A stretch of DNA of 64,000 bases from Ctenosaura bakeri (taxonomy: Eukaryota > Chordata > Lepidosauria > Squamata > Iguanidae), in contig CAOLHI010001033.1 in assembly GCA_948474755.1 (NCBI GenBank), positions 124,001 through 188,000 of the forward strand, read 5' to 3'. The position numbers were made by a program, and so were the translations under genes. Each line of letters starts with the position of its first letter. Position 1 is the stretch's first letter. This document shows, piece after piece, positions 1 through 10,867 of the stretch. A model generated the notes under the pieces. It worked only from the letters and a program-made list of their open reading frames with translations. It had not been told where the DNA came from and searched no databases.

Positions 1-637
1 GGAAGTTGCTTCTTTCGTTTAGACTACATCTCCCAAAACCTCACTTGTCATGCTGGTTTGGGACTTCTGGTAGTCCAAAAATCAACTTTGGTTAAGAGCC
101 CAATCCTGGGCCATGTCATAGAAACAGAGAGCCTTTGGATCTGTCAGGTCCAGAGCCACACCACTAATTTAGACCCTACCACTCAGAGGGGGGAAATACC
201 AGTGAGTTTCCCATACCCACAGAACTGTCAGTGGGTATACCAGGGTCTCTATCAGAAACATGTCATACCAGCAGTGGAGTGCCTTTCTGCCAGTGAAAGA
301 TCCTTCTGCCTGGTTGGTTATAAATGAAAATACTTCCGAGTGAGGGATTATGATTGTTGTGACTAAAATGAAACTATTGAATTATAATTGATCAAGAGGT
401 TTTATCACAAGGGAGTTCAATTGGTCTTTCTCACATATTATGTGTTAAATTAATTTAGGAATGCCAGAATATCTATGTTATCACCCACACAGTTTTATAC
501 TTGGTCTATGTTAAGCATTAACATAATTGTCACTGCATGTATTTGACACATTTTGTTTCCCTCAAACTTAGTTGCTGACATTTCTTCTCAATTTCTTGTG
601 TGGTGTGTGTGTACATGACTGCTCTCATGCTAAATGT
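1..637. other. Unique sequence, no gene recognised
   Basis: This AT-rich stretch shows no repeat family I recognise. A short open frame near its left end (58-327) has no domain, no splice context and ordinary composition, so I do not call it a gene. Confidence 0.6.
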
Positions 638-659
638 ACACACACACACACACACACAC
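638..659. repeat. (CA)n microsatellite
   Basis: About eleven CA units. A short TG run lies just upstream at 602-612, so the two runs could pair as an imperfect hairpin. The purity suggests recent slippage. Confidence 0.95.
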
Positions 660-1896
660 CAGCACCTTAGAATATTTCCTGTTTCTAATGAAGTGAACTG
701 TATTCCACAATAATTTGTGCCATAAATGCCTTTGTTAATCTTTAATTTGCAATAGGACTTTTGTTATTTACTGTAAGAGACTAACCTGGCTTACCTTCCT
801 GGAATTTATTCTACTGTAATCATCTTCATATTTATAATAATTCCTCCATAGAATTATTCTAGAAAAGATGTTACACTGGAACACCTGACTTTCTGGTAGG
901 CAGTGGCTCAAAACATTATTAACATGAGTGCAGTAAAGGCATGCACAGAAATATGATTGTTTTGTTGACCTAGTGCCTATATAGCAATTAGGATTGCCAG
1001 ACAGAAAACCAGAGAAGACTTCTGTGTGAGAGCCCTCTCCACTTTTCACTCTGACAATGATAAAGGTAATATGTCATAATGAGCAGAACGATTATCCTCC
1101 TTTTTCTTTACCTTTGTTCTTACTTTCTAATGCCACAAGGGAACTAACTTCCAGGGTATCATAGCTTCACTGAATTCCTCTCCTTATTTTGTGAGACATG
1201 CTGCTCTCATGTAAAATGTATTAATTATTCAATATTTATACAGTGCAATTCATACATGTGACAGTCTAGTGTCGTAAGAATGGAGAAAAAAATACTGGCT
1301 CCTGCCCCAAGGAGAACATATATATTTCAACAATGGGGGACAGGAAGTTGGGGGGGGGAACTAAAGAGTTGAACAGTTAAATATTGTCAACTGACAGGAA
1401 CGATCCTACCATAAGATACAGTAGGAATGCTCAGCTTGACTGTACCATTAGCAGATACTGAGAGGCAGAGAGTGGCAGCAATGTGTTGGAAGGCTGAGCT
1501 TTATGGGCCATATTTCATGCACTGTACACCTTAAGGCAGTCTAATGTTCCCACAAGGAGAGTGGCTATGCTGACTGAGATATGGAGCCACATGAAAAAGA
1601 GAACAGAATTCCAGTACTTTTAATAGTTGCGTAAAAGAGTTACACCTACTGGAGTTTCATCTTCTATACAAGTAGTAGAATTATAAGAGCCCTGTTCTCA
1701 TTTTCTTGTATAGTAGAGAACTGTGGTGAGCCAAGATTGTCATTGTTTTAGGAATAGCACTGTCCTGTTGGTATGTTAGCTTCTGTGCCCCTCTTGTGCC
1801 TGTTCATTCTGTATATATGTTAACAGAAAATTATAGACTTGAATGTTACAAAGGCATTGTGAGTCTCCAGTGGTTTCTCCTTCAAGGAGATATTTG
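660..1896. other. Unique sequence, no gene recognised
   Basis: No exon, RNA gene or recognisable transposon is visible. A run of nine G lies near 1350. The composition is ordinary AT-rich intergenic or intronic DNA. Confidence 0.55.
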
Positions 1897-2112
1897 GAGC
1901 CTTTTCACACTATATCATTATAGCACTATGATTCCACTTCAACTGCCATGGTTTCATTGTATGTAATCAAGGGATTTGCAATTGGGAGTGCATTGCCGAT
2001 TCTTTGCCAGAAAGCTCTTGTATTGCACCAAACTGAATATCCCAGGGCTCCACAGGATGCAGCCATGGCGATCAAACTGGAATCATAGTGCTATATGTAG
2101 TGGGAAAGGGCC
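1897..2112. mobile_element. Palindromic MITE, older subfamily
   Basis: Both ends are diverged copies of a terminal inverted repeat of the form GGCCTTTTCCACAC, followed inward by a block reading TTATAGCACTATGATTCCAC at the left and its complement at the right (near 2080-2095). The same arms recur at least eight times in the window. This copy carries an AACTGCCATGG block in place of AACATCC, so I treat it as a second subfamily. TTG flanks both ends, matching the 3-bp duplications of the other copies. No coding capacity. The superfamily is not certain. Confidence 0.75.
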
Positions 2113-2574
2113 CTTGTTCTCTAAAGCTTCTGTGCATTTCCCACTAGTTCTGTCCCTCTCCCCCAACACAATTGGTTAGTAAGTAATACCTGTAATTACT
2201 GGTATCACTTCTCAATGTACAAAACACTTCCTATTCTCATCTCATCTCTCTACTATGAACATGTCACATGGACTTTTCAAACTTCATCACTTGTCACTGA
2301 ATAATTGAGCTTTGTCAGCTAAAAAGCAGACATTCCTCCTCCAAAAATAGAGAAAACAATCCAAGCCAGTTTTCTCCCTGTGACAATTCATAGCATAATT
2401 CAAATTGAATTCAGATTTATGATGGTAAAATCTGTCTGTTATACTGCTGTACTCTGTAATTGAACATAGTGATTCTGTAGATCAGGTTTATCCTTTGTCA
2501 AATTAGTCAACAGTATCGCTATTATCTAAACTCTAGATTCAGTATGTGCTACATTTCTATGATGGGTTAATTAT
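2113..2574. other. Unique sequence, no gene recognised
   Basis: No coding, RNA or repeat signal stands out. Confidence 0.5.
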
Positions 2575-2725
2575 TACTTAGGAGAAGAACTATATCTCAT
2601 TGGCAGAGAACATGCTTTGTATTCTGAAGGTCCTGTGTTCGGCTCTCAGGTGGAGCACAGAAAGACCAAAGTCTGAAACTCTGATCAACTGCTGCCAATC
2701 AGTTTAGAAAATGCTGAGCCATTTA
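2575..2725 (+). mobile_element. tRNA-derived SINE (tRNA-Ala-like head)
   Basis: The head (about 2597-2655) resembles a tRNA-Ala gene: a degenerate A box around TTGGCAGAGAACATG and a B-box-like GTGTTCGGCTCTC. The body continues with a GTCTGAAACTCTG block and a CCAATCAGT block typical of a widespread squamate SINE. Partial minus-strand copies occur near 41508 and 53437. Diverged and probably old. Confidence 0.65.
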
Positions 2726-2729
2726 CACC

Positions 2730-2965
2730 AGTGTTCCAATTTGGTACAAGGCACATGCTCCCACTGTCCCAATTTGGAAGGGACAGTCCCAGTTAATCCT
2801 CTGTTGTCTCGCTTTTAAAATGTCACAGTTTTCTGTCCTCCTCGCACATACCCCCTTTGTCCTCAGCTTACATTAGTTGCTGGAAACAGTGCTAAAGCAG
2901 CTTGCATTCATTTAATTCAGTAGTGGGGAGAGGAAAGGACTGAGTGTAACCTTTCCCTTCCCAGT
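2730..2965 (+). repeat. Dispersed repeat, copy 1 (pairs with 49409-49645)
   Basis: This segment aligns by eye in the same orientation with 49409-49645. Shared landmarks in order are CAATTTGG, a CAGT-CCAATTAATCC-like block, TTTTAAAA, CCTCAGCTTAC, AGTTGCT and GGGGAGAGGAAAGG. It has no open frame of note and no clear terminal repeats. The family is unassigned. Confidence 0.65.
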
Positions 2966-3742
2966 AGGATCAGGAAAGTGCAAACTGGAGTGGCCTCTCC
3001 CAGATTATGTGTTCTTCCTCAGCAATAACTTTTGCCATCTTGATTGTACTCTGATGTTGCTTGGCCACACATCTCCCAATTTTTATCTATGAAATGTGGG
3101 AAGATCTGTGCAAAGCAGCATCCTATGTTTAATGTGCATCTGGATTACATACAGTTAATATGCATTTCTCTAACCTGACCTAATGTTATAGTCATTTTTC
3201 TGCATTTACTTCCTGTGCCACGAGGTTCAGAACAAAACGTGGTTCATGAGTCTTGTTCAGGACCTATTATGTTCCCCTACCCACCTTGGTTATATTTCAT
3301 GCTGTTCAACTAATTATGAGCATTTAAAATAAGCACATTTTTTTTTTTGCTGCCTAAATATTTCTTCTTTCTATTCTTCCTCCTGAATACACTTTTCCTA
3401 CATCATTTGATTTCTCAGGTTTCAGGAATCAAGGCTCCCCTCCAGCATGGGATCCTATTCTCTAAGTCTAGTTGGCAAAAAGGCTGCCTATAGCAATTCA
3501 CTCTGGAGAGAAATGCAGCATGTACATATTGAGAAGCTCTTTTCCTTATCGTTTTGGGTATTTTGTGTCTCAGCACCAAAAACAAACCAAACAGAAGGGA
3601 GCCTTAATAAGTTCTAAGCCATGATCTCATATATATCTGTGGTATGTGCATGGGGGAGTGGGGTGATTAGAATGTAGCTGGACACTAAATGTGCAGTTGG
3701 GAAAAAGGTACAGTTGGAAAAATGAGGGGAGGATAGGCACAT
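2966..3742. other. Unique sequence, no gene recognised
   Basis: No supported feature. A T run near 3340-3348 is the only low-complexity element. Confidence 0.5.
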
Positions 3743-3960
3743 GAGAGCCAGCATGGTTTAAGTGTTGGACTACAATTCTGGAAACCACTCGGCCATGGAA
3801 GCCCCCTGGGTGACATTGAGCAAGTCACACTCTCTCAGACTCAGAGGAAGGCAAAGACAACCCCCCTCTGAACAAATCTTGCCAAGAAAGCCCTGTGATA
3901 GGTTCGTCTTCAGGTCACCATAAACTGGAAACGATTTGAAGGCCTACAACAACAATAAAC
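3743..3960 (+). mobile_element. Sauria-type tRNA SINE with BovB-like tail
   Basis: The copy begins GAGAGCCAGCATGG and carries the body motifs GCAAGTCACACTCTCTCAG and GAACAAATCTTGCCAAGAAA. It ends in CACCATAAACTGG followed by a short ACA-rich tail. The usual B box GGTTCGAATCC is largely lost, leaving a small deletion after the anticodon-like region. The 3' end resembles that of the BovB-like LINE at 25118-25835, which is the likely source of its reverse transcriptase. Confidence 0.9.
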
Positions 3961-4419
3961 TCAACAGTACTCCAAATGGCAATGAGATGAGACGAGACAG
4001 ACACATGGTGTTTTTTACAGAGACAACTGGAATAAAGATTTCTGACACCCTGAGCGCACAGAAACTCTTGTAGACACTTTAAAAGCCTTCAGGGATTACC
4101 TCGAACTTAGAAAAGTTTGAGAGATACCAGTTTTGGTAGCACAAGTGTGATGAGACTGCAGGAATAAATAGATAACTTTGCTACTGTACTAAGACAGACT
4201 CATAAATGAATCATCACTGTATGATAAGAACTACTGACTCTGTGGAGGAGCCGCTACTGATACAGACTGTAAGCAAAAATCTCTCTCTTTCTCTGTCTTC
4301 CTCCCCTCTCTCTGCCCTTTTCCCAATTCCTTCGTTCATTTCTTTTAGTGTGGGCCGTTTAATAGAGCATCTGCTTAACCTTCTACCACCACAAATAGAA
4401 CAATGATAAATACTTTCCT
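3961..4419. other. Unique sequence, no gene recognised
   Basis: Small overlapping open frames occur on both strands near 4206-4426 over a CT-rich tract. They have no domain and are best explained by base composition. Confidence 0.5.
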
Positions 4420-4665
4420 GTACCACCTGCCTAAATACCCTAAAGGTACCAGATCCTGTCTGATCTTGGAAACTAAGGAGGGTCAGCTCTGATTGGTACT
4501 TAGATGAAAGACTGCCAACAAATACCAGGTGCAGCAGGCTATATTTCGGTGGAAGGAACTGGCAAAATCACCTCTGAGTATTCCTTAAGACAACCGTATG
4601 AGATTTGTGGGATCACCATAGGTTGATAAGCAATTTGAAGGCACATACACATACACTTTCCTATA
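4420..4665 (+). mobile_element. 5S rRNA-derived SINE
   Basis: The first ~120 nt follow 5S ribosomal RNA: GATCCTGTCTGATCTTGGAA, then an AGGGTCAG block, GGTACTTAGATGAAAGACTG and AATACCAGGTGCAGCAGGCT match the 5S order and spacing. The body (GGAAGGAACTGGCAAAATCA and on) is not 5S, and the 3' end reads CACCATAGGTTGATAAG...TTTGAAGGCACATACAC, similar to the tail of the tRNA SINEs and the BovB-like LINE. It is therefore a retrotransposon and not a functional 5S gene. Confidence 0.85.
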
Positions 4666-6019
4666 AAATAGTTTTCCTCTCTTTTGCCAGGGCAAGAATT
4701 CAGGAGGGCTGTACAGCCTGGACTCTAAACTTCAGATGTGCTATTTGTATTTCCAGGAGTTTCTCTCCTTTATTGGCATGTACTCTTTTCCCTCCCTCTT
4801 AGTAGAAACAGTAACAAGGGTCTCATCAGAAACACAAGAATGTGTGTAGTCATGGAAAACAATGAGCTCTCAGTAGGGACAGAGCTAGCAGAAGAAAGGG
4901 CATTCTGTCCCACCAGAAAAGCTTCTCTACAATCTCTCTTCCCCTTGGAGACCAGGGATAACTGTGGAATGAAAGCACCTGAGAGATTGGCTGTGGAAAC
5001 AGTTATTAATGTAAAGCAAAGAGGCCACTGGGGACTAAATTAACTGATGTCTACTAATATTTGGGGTGTCCAAGATGGTATCTCTTAGCACTTGAGATTT
5101 GCCAATTAAAATCCATAGCCAAAGTTGTTGCTAAAAGGAATGGCTGGAAGCTCATAGCATTTATTGTATGTCTTGCAGATTAAAGACTTTTTTAAAGCCT
5201 AAAATTACCAGAGCTCATCCATGAGAATATCAATTTTCAGTTTAGTTTTACACTTCATTTAGGATTTTATATCCTGAGCCCTCAAAGAGCCCAAGGATAT
5301 CTTAAAGATACAATTGCAAAGTATCTTGAAGAATCAGAAATTAACTGGCCAGTTTTAAAAGCACATTTACTTTAATCTCACAAGTACAAGTGAGTGACAT
5401 TAAAAAAAAAAAGGATAACCCAGATTGCAATAGGATACATTTTTTTACATGCTGAAATCATAGTCAAAATTCTCATAAAACATGGATATATTCAAAATGT
5501 CCTAACTGCAAAGCTTGCTCTCTCATCCCAAAACTGAAGCATCCAAAAGAGTGAATAGTAAAATGTTATAAATAGATAAATACGTAACCCTAATTGTTAT
5601 GCTTCTGGACTATAAAACAGCTTTATACAGTTCTACCAAATGTTCATCTAATTTAATTACAATCCCTTGCTCTGATCTAGCAAGATCTCTGATTGTACTT
5701 TGGACTTGTAATTGGGTAAATGTGTCAGAGCCTTTCTGTTCCCCTTATTTCTATCATCAAAAATTTATCTTAGGAAGAAGGAACAGAAAAAAATCACATT
5801 TTTAGAGAATGCTGTAGCTGAAACTATCTTACTGAAATATGTCATATCCAAACACAGATGTTATTTCCATCCTCCTTTTTAGAATGTGCTCCCCCTACAA
5901 ACCAATAATGCCCCAATTTGAGATAGCTGATATTTTGACTTTAATCTCACAATTTTTGTATATCACCTTGGTGGATTTCAGAGTGGTGGTACAGAAATAC
6001 TTCAGATATGATTAAATGT
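4666..6019. other. Unique sequence, no gene recognised
   Basis: No exon or repeat I can support. Open frames such as 4738-5043 and 5599-5805 lack homology, domains or splice context. Confidence 0.5.
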
Positions 6020-6262
6020 AAGAGAAAGTGTGGTATAGTGATTTGAGTATTAGACTAGGATCCTGAGAGACCAGGGTTCGAATCCCTGATTGGCCATGCA
6101 AATCCACTGTGTGACCTTGGGCAAGCCACACTCTCTCAACCACAGAGAAAAGCAAGGGCAATCCCCCTCTGAACAAATTCTGCCAGGAAAATCCCATGAC
6201 AGGTTCACTTAGGGTTGCCCTAAGTGAGAAATGACTTGCAAGCACATAACAGCAAACAAAGA
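6020..6262 (+). mobile_element. Sauria-type tRNA SINE with BovB-like tail
   Basis: Well preserved: head GTGTGGTATAGTGATTTGAG, a clean B box AGGGTTCGAATCCCTG, body GACCTTGGGCAAGCCACACT and CTGAACAAATTCTGCCAGG, then the tail AAATGACTTGCAAGCACATA. Because the polymerase III B box is intact, this is one of the better preserved copies here. Confidence 0.92.
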
Positions 6263-6936
6263 TTAAATACAATATAATATGCAAGATCTCTCTGGCTCAC
6301 CCAGAAATTTTTCCAAATGTTCAACTCAAATGCTCAGCCAAGCCCTTGAAATGTTTTTGTTCATTCAACAGAAACACTTCAAAAGCCCAGTTTGCTGCTA
6401 CCCTACCCCTTTTCCAAGCACAAAAACCTTACCTGGGGAAATCCAACACAAGAGTAAATCCAAAGGGTTTCTTCTCAGTTGCTAAGGACACATGGAACTT
6501 AATTTCCTTTCAAGGCCAACGATCATGGGACTTGCAATCAAGTCCTATGACTCCTGAGAGGAAAATGATGTGCAGAGATGAGGTTCTAGGGGGTCTCTCC
6601 TGGGTGGATATTTGTTAATACCTCTCCTTTTAAGAAAGAGTGTGGTTAAGATGGCAAAAGTTATTAATGAGGAAGAACACACAAGTTTTAAATTAAAGAC
6701 AAATCCCATTAACTCGGCAGAGGTTCTGTTCTTTCATCAGTTCTTCTTGCCTACAAGGCTCACTTGGAGCCACTTGCAAGTGCAAGCTGCTTGCAAAATG
6801 AGATGGGTGGTGGTGGAAAGGTGCTAAGCCAGCTGGGAAACTTTGCACATAGTGTGTGTGCAGTCAGTTTCAACTGAGCCTTCATAGGTCCTTCCTGTTC
6901 CCTACAGTACAGTGCATAGGTTCCACTTTTCAACTA
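6263..6936. other. Unique sequence, no gene recognised
   Basis: Short frames exist (for example 6346-6618), but none shows a domain. A TACAGTACAGT motif precedes the MITE that follows. Confidence 0.45.
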
Positions 6937-7198
6937 CAGTAGAGTCCCGGTTATCCGATGCTTGGTTATCCGACCATCTGGATTAACTGACGTAGCGACA
7001 GCCTGGGGGCGTGGCTGTGGGCATTTCCGCACCCCCAGACACGCCCAGACATGCCCCCAGGCCCACCCCAACAAGCCCCTGACATGCCCCCGACACGCCC
7101 CCAAAATGGCGGCCGCCACGGGCGTCCGGGTAATCCGACCCTTTCGGTTATCCGACGCTGCGGCCACCTGTTTGGGTCGGATAACCAGGACTCTACTG
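6937..7198. mobile_element. Pogo/Tigger-type MITE with GC-rich core
   Basis: Ends are inverted copies of CAGTAGAGTCCCGGTTATCC and the element is flanked by TA on both sides (6935-6936 and 7199-7200), the target used by Tc1/mariner and pogo transposons. The 262-bp interior is GC- and CpG-rich with repeated ACGCCC/ATGCCCCC blocks and contains AAAATGGCGGC, a match to the YY1 consensus. The ends closely match those of the larger element at 7792-8724, so that family probably supplied the transposase. No coding capacity. Confidence 0.9.
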
Positions 7199-7791
7199 TA
7201 CTGTAATTCCATTTTCTGACAGTGCCCCAGTCCCTAACCTGTCAGATAAAGTGTGAGAAGCCTGTAATAAGTGTGGGGCGGAGAAAGCAATCAATAGCAT
7301 CTTATCCAAATGTCATCCAGTCATACCAGCTACACAAACTACTTTTTCTTCCGATTGTATACCTGGAAGCCAAAACATGACAATATCTGTTGCATTTAAT
7401 CTCCTTTATTTCAGTGATCTTAAGAACGTGTTCTCCTATGTTACACTGTTGTGAGATGTTTTCTGAGACTACTTCCCAATTTTTCTGAGACAACTATGGT
7501 ACTGCTGTGCTTCTTCCTTAAATCTAACTCTTTGAGCTTCAAGGAATCTATGATTTCTAAGAGTGCTAGAGACAGATGGAGCTCCAGATGGAGGACTCCT
7601 ATGATTATTATTGCTGTTGTTATTATCCTTATTTATATACTGTCTGGGAGATCTAATGCTGCCAATCCAAAAAGGACTATTTCCTCTTTAATGGCTTTTC
7701 TTGTGTGGACAGGAAGAAAAGACAGAAGAAATGGTGGCAAAATGCAGAGAGGTGGCAAGTAGAAGAGGTTGTTCTCTAGATCCTTGCAGTA
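7199..7791. other. Spacer between two related pogo elements
   Basis: About 590 bp without a supported gene. A TTATTATTATCC-rich patch near 7607-7645 resembles the start of an old LINE-derived repeat but is too diverged to name. Confidence 0.45.
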
Positions 7792-7985
7792 CAGTAGAGT
7801 CTCGATTATCCAACATAAGCGGGCGGGCTGATAGTTGGATAGCCGAAAATGTTGGATAATCCGGAGGGTCTAAGAAAAGCCTTGAAATCACTATGAATTG
7901 CAAACGTATTGAAGTTTTATTGCAGTAACAGTAAAAGTAACATTGCAGTAACGTTACAGTAACAACATTGTAATGTATGAAAAGT

Positions 7986-8330
7986 TCAGTCCTCTGAAAA
8001 TTTAAAGAAATCAGTGATCCTTTTCTGCTTTCCCGAAGATTGTTTCTCTCCACAAACACATAACTTACGGATTCCATAACGTTTCTTCCACCTGTTGAGC
8101 CAACCAACGCTGACTGTAAAATCTGGGTCCCCTTCATCAAATTCCTTTCGAAAATGCAATGCCTTTTGCTGTAAAATAGGCCCTGAAACAGGCACACCTC
8201 TGTCTCTAAACTGCAGAAACCAAACATACAAAGCTTCACTGACCTTTTCATAGCCACACTTTTTCATGGTTTTCCTCTCTTTCACTGCACCATCAGTAAC
8301 TCTGGAGGAACACCATTTTTCTATCTCCAA
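7986..8330 (-). pseudogene. Pogo/Tigger transposase: CENP-B-like domain joined to PIP-box-like C terminus
   Basis: In the shifted frame, after a YGVGRVTVGDW stretch just upstream that completes the first helix-turn-helix, come KRKTMKKCGYEKVSEALYVW, FLQFRDRGVPVSGPILQQKA and VSVGWLNRWKKRYGIRKL, the second DNA-binding domain of Tigger and CENP-B proteins. Where the DDE catalytic domain should follow, the frame passes within about 10 residues to KQKRITDFFKFSED and a stop. QKRITDFF fits the PCNA-interacting consensus Qxx(I/L/M)xxFF; PCNA-binding motifs at transposase C termini are known from the pogo family. The join leaves DNA-binding and PCNA-binding-like parts without a catalytic core. Whether any intact copy is expressed is unknown. 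Confidence 0.8.
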
Positions 8331-8356
8331 TCGGTTCCTTCTCCAGTCTCCTACAG

Positions 8357-8650
8357 TTACCCTTCCAACGCCATAGTCATCTGCAACGTCTCTCCATTGT
8401 CCAGTCTCTTGATTGCCTCAAGTTTCTGCTCCATTGGTACAACGACCTTCTTCCTTTTCGTTGCAATGCTTGGGGGTGTGTTTGGGGGCCTGGCTGTGCC
8501 CGTTGCCTTCCTTGTTGCCATGCTTTGGCCCTTATTTTGGGGCCTGGAGGTACTCGCCCTGCTCTCTGCTGCCGCGCTTGGGGCTGTGTTTTGGGGCGAG
8601 GTTTCACTCGCCCTTCTCTCCTTGCCCGTTGCAGAAATGCCTCCAGCCAC
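8357..8650 (-). pseudogene. Pogo/Tigger transposase, N-terminal part
   Basis: The 97-residue frame ends in KRKKVVVPMEQKLEAIKRLD, the first helix-turn-helix (psq/CENP-B N-terminal type) that binds the transposon ends. Upstream it holds about three degenerate 17-residue repeats (QNTAPS-, QNKGQS-, PNTPPS-like), encoded by a ~51-bp GC-rich minisatellite, probably subterminal repeat DNA that happens to be open. The true start is uncertain; a Met just before the third repeat is an alternative. The frame stops at 8357, and the homologous sequence continues in another frame downstream, so a frameshift breaks it. Confidence 0.8.
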
Positions 8651-8724
8651 GCCCCCAAGCAGCCGCGACGTCGGATAATCCGGAATGTCGGATTACCACA
8701 GGACAGATAATCGAGACTCTACTG

Positions 8725-9442
8725 TATTTGGTGAATGAGGCAGAGCAATTGTGCAATTAAAGTCTCACACAGAAGCACTCTTATCTTATAGCTGTCTTTT
8801 TGGCATTTTCAAAGAGACATCCTTCATTGGCTTTTCTGATTCAGTCTCTTCCAGAAGCAGATAGGGGTGGAGCGATCAGATACAGAATAAACCAGGATTT
8901 GCTAATCATCACTTTCCCTATGAAGTGAACTACAAATCCCATAATCTCAGTTAGCATGTCAATGGGGATGCTTGCCTGTGGTGATGGGATTTGTTGCTCA
9001 GCATACATAGAACTAGTTGAAAGCTGGCATAAAGCATGTTTCTATGAGATCCTGTGCATCTGTTTTCATCCCATTGCTCATTGAACCAAGCTGGAAATCT
9101 GCCTTACTACTACTACTACCACTACTTCCTCTTCTTCTGCTGCTGCTGCTGGTGGTGGTTTTATGAAGGGAAATTGTTTTGTTGCACTGGAACAACAGTT
9201 GTGGCAAATTCAAACTATTCATATTGCTTACTAAATTATCTTTCCGCTAAATTGGGATGGGCAGCTGAAGATTCCAGCCCCAACCAGTTAAGCCATCATG
9301 GTCCATGATCAGAGATATAATGGATAGTCCAATAGCTGGAGGGTAATGGGTTCTCTAACCCTGGTTTAAGTAATGGAGAGAGAATGCTGGACAATATACA
9401 CTTACATAGGTGTAAGTTCGATTGAGAGAATGTATACCCACT
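8725..9442. other. Mostly unique sequence with two small repeats
   Basis: A diverged CTACAAATCCCATAATCTCA...GATGGGATTTGTTGC palindrome lies at about 8928-8995, matching the short 'aactcccag' repeat seen at 35830-35925 and around 59060. A TAC/CTT/CTG trinucleotide-rich patch lies at 9097-9155. No gene is supported. Confidence 0.5.
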
Positions 9443-9690
9443 GAGAGAGCCAGTGTCGTATTGTGGTTTGAGAGTTGGACTACAACTCTGGAGACCAGTG
9501 TTCAAATCCCCACTCAGCCAAGGTAAGCCACTGGGTGACCTTGGGCAGGTCACACACACTCAGCCTCAGAAGAAAGCAGTAGCAGCCCCCCTCCAAACAA
9601 ATCTTGTCAATAAAACCCCAGGATAGGTTCACCTCAGGTTTACTATAAGTCAGGAATTACTTGAAGGCACACAGCAACAACAGCAATACC
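9443..9690 (+). mobile_element. Sauria-type tRNA SINE with BovB-like tail
   Basis: Head GAGAGCCAGTGTCGTATTG, B-box region GTGTTCAAATCCCCACTC, body GGTGACCTTGGGCAGGTCAC and CAAACAAATCTTG. The tail AATTACTTGAAGGCACACAG leads into CAACAACAGCAA. Confidence 0.92.
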
Positions 9691-10465
9691 CACTGAGTAT
9701 GTATAGACTGAATATGTATATAAGATGGCAGAGTATCATCCCTTTAATTGCTGAGAATCCAGCAAGTATTACCTCCAGTGATTCCAAGCAGGTCTTCACG
9801 GCCATGAATGCTAGTAACTTAACAAAACAAACAGGCTGAAGTTTCCAGAAAGCTCAGTTCTATACAATATTCCAGATACTACATCCTGTTCTCCTCTGTG
9901 TACAAAGTCCTGCTTAAGTGTAGATGTACACTCAACATCAGGTGTGAGGATATATATCCCATATGTCCTCAGCTGTAGGCAGCATGGCCAGTCTTCAGGA
10001 AAGATGGTAGTCTAATAGCAGGTGGGGGGAAGGCAGAGGGGGCACCAGCACTCCACTCCTGCCCTAAAGAAAGGAGGTACTCATATGTTAAAATGTACAC
10101 TTTGGCCTTTCTGTTTACCACTTAAAAGAATTATGTTTTATTTTAAATTATATTCCTGTAGAAACCCTTCCTCCAAAGATCTCATACAGTCCTTCACTAC
10201 CCTTCTTTTATCCTTGTAACACCCCCACTCCCAGGCTAGTCTGAGAAGCAGCAAGCTCTTCCAGATTAGTCTAAAGAAGCGTGACTTCTCATAATATATT
10301 AGGTTTTTGCTGGTTGCTGTTGCTCCGTGTCCACTCATTCTGTTCTTTTGCGAGGAGGCTGTTCGTAATAATTTCTTGGATCTGCACTCTTCCAAAGGGA
10401 TTTTAAAAATAGGGCATGGTTTGGTGAGGTGATCCTATGGTATGAAGGGCAAACTTTCTTTTCTG
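9691..10465. other. Unique sequence, no gene recognised
   Basis: No supported coding or RNA signal. Confidence 0.5.
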
Positions 10466-10466
10466 C

Positions 10467-10518
<52 letters not shown>
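10466..10518. repeat. (TTTC)n microsatellite
   Basis: About thirteen near-perfect CTTT units. A longer and less pure array of the same motif is at 20677-20799. Confidence 0.97.
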
Positions 10519-10867
10519 TTTGTTTGGTAGAGTTACTGGTAGAGTTGCTATAGTGCAAAAGAACCATTTCACTGATACACTATGATACTATAATTTTAAA
10601 ATAATTAACAGAGAAAGAAAAAGTGAAGGATACTTCTTTTGGTTCTCATATGCCTCAGAATTAAAAAGAAACCCATTCAGGAGGAGGAGGAACAAAATGT
10701 TGCCATGGATGCTGGGAATTCCCTGGGCAGCTGATCAACATAATTCTGGAAGAAGTCCCAGAATTCTCTTGCCCAGAACTCCCAGGCAACAGAAACTTCA
10801 TTTGGACACTGGAAAAAGAAACAAGAAGGACTAAAGCCTTCCAACACATTTGTCTTGCCTGGAGAAG
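10519..10867. other. Unique sequence, no gene recognised
   Basis: No feature can be supported. Minus-strand frames around 10661-10880 overlap each other and carry no domain. Confidence 0.45.

Larger units (their letters stand above)
7792..8724 (-). mobile_element. Internally deleted pogo/Tigger transposon
   Basis: Terminal inverted repeats CAGTAGAGTCTCGATTATCC and its complement (GATAATCGAGACTCTACTG) bound a 933-bp element flanked by TA (7790-7791 and 8725-8726). The minus strand carries a disrupted transposase reading frame with the two N-terminal DNA-binding domains but no DDE catalytic domain. At roughly a third of the length expected for a full Tigger, it is a deletion derivative that would need a transposase in trans. 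Confidence 0.92.

Noticed and set aside
4420..4540. Possible functional 5S rRNA gene
   Set aside because: The 5S match is diverged and continues directly into a SINE body and tail present at other loci, so it is a retroposon.
7688..8257. 189-codon minus-strand frame across the pogo element boundary
   Set aside because: It overlaps the recognisable transposase in another frame and runs out of the transposon end, so it is a shadow frame.
8377..8760. Plus- and minus-strand alternative frames over the pogo minisatellite
   Set aside because: Only the frame leading into KRKKVVVPMEQKL has homology. The others come from the GC-rich repeat.
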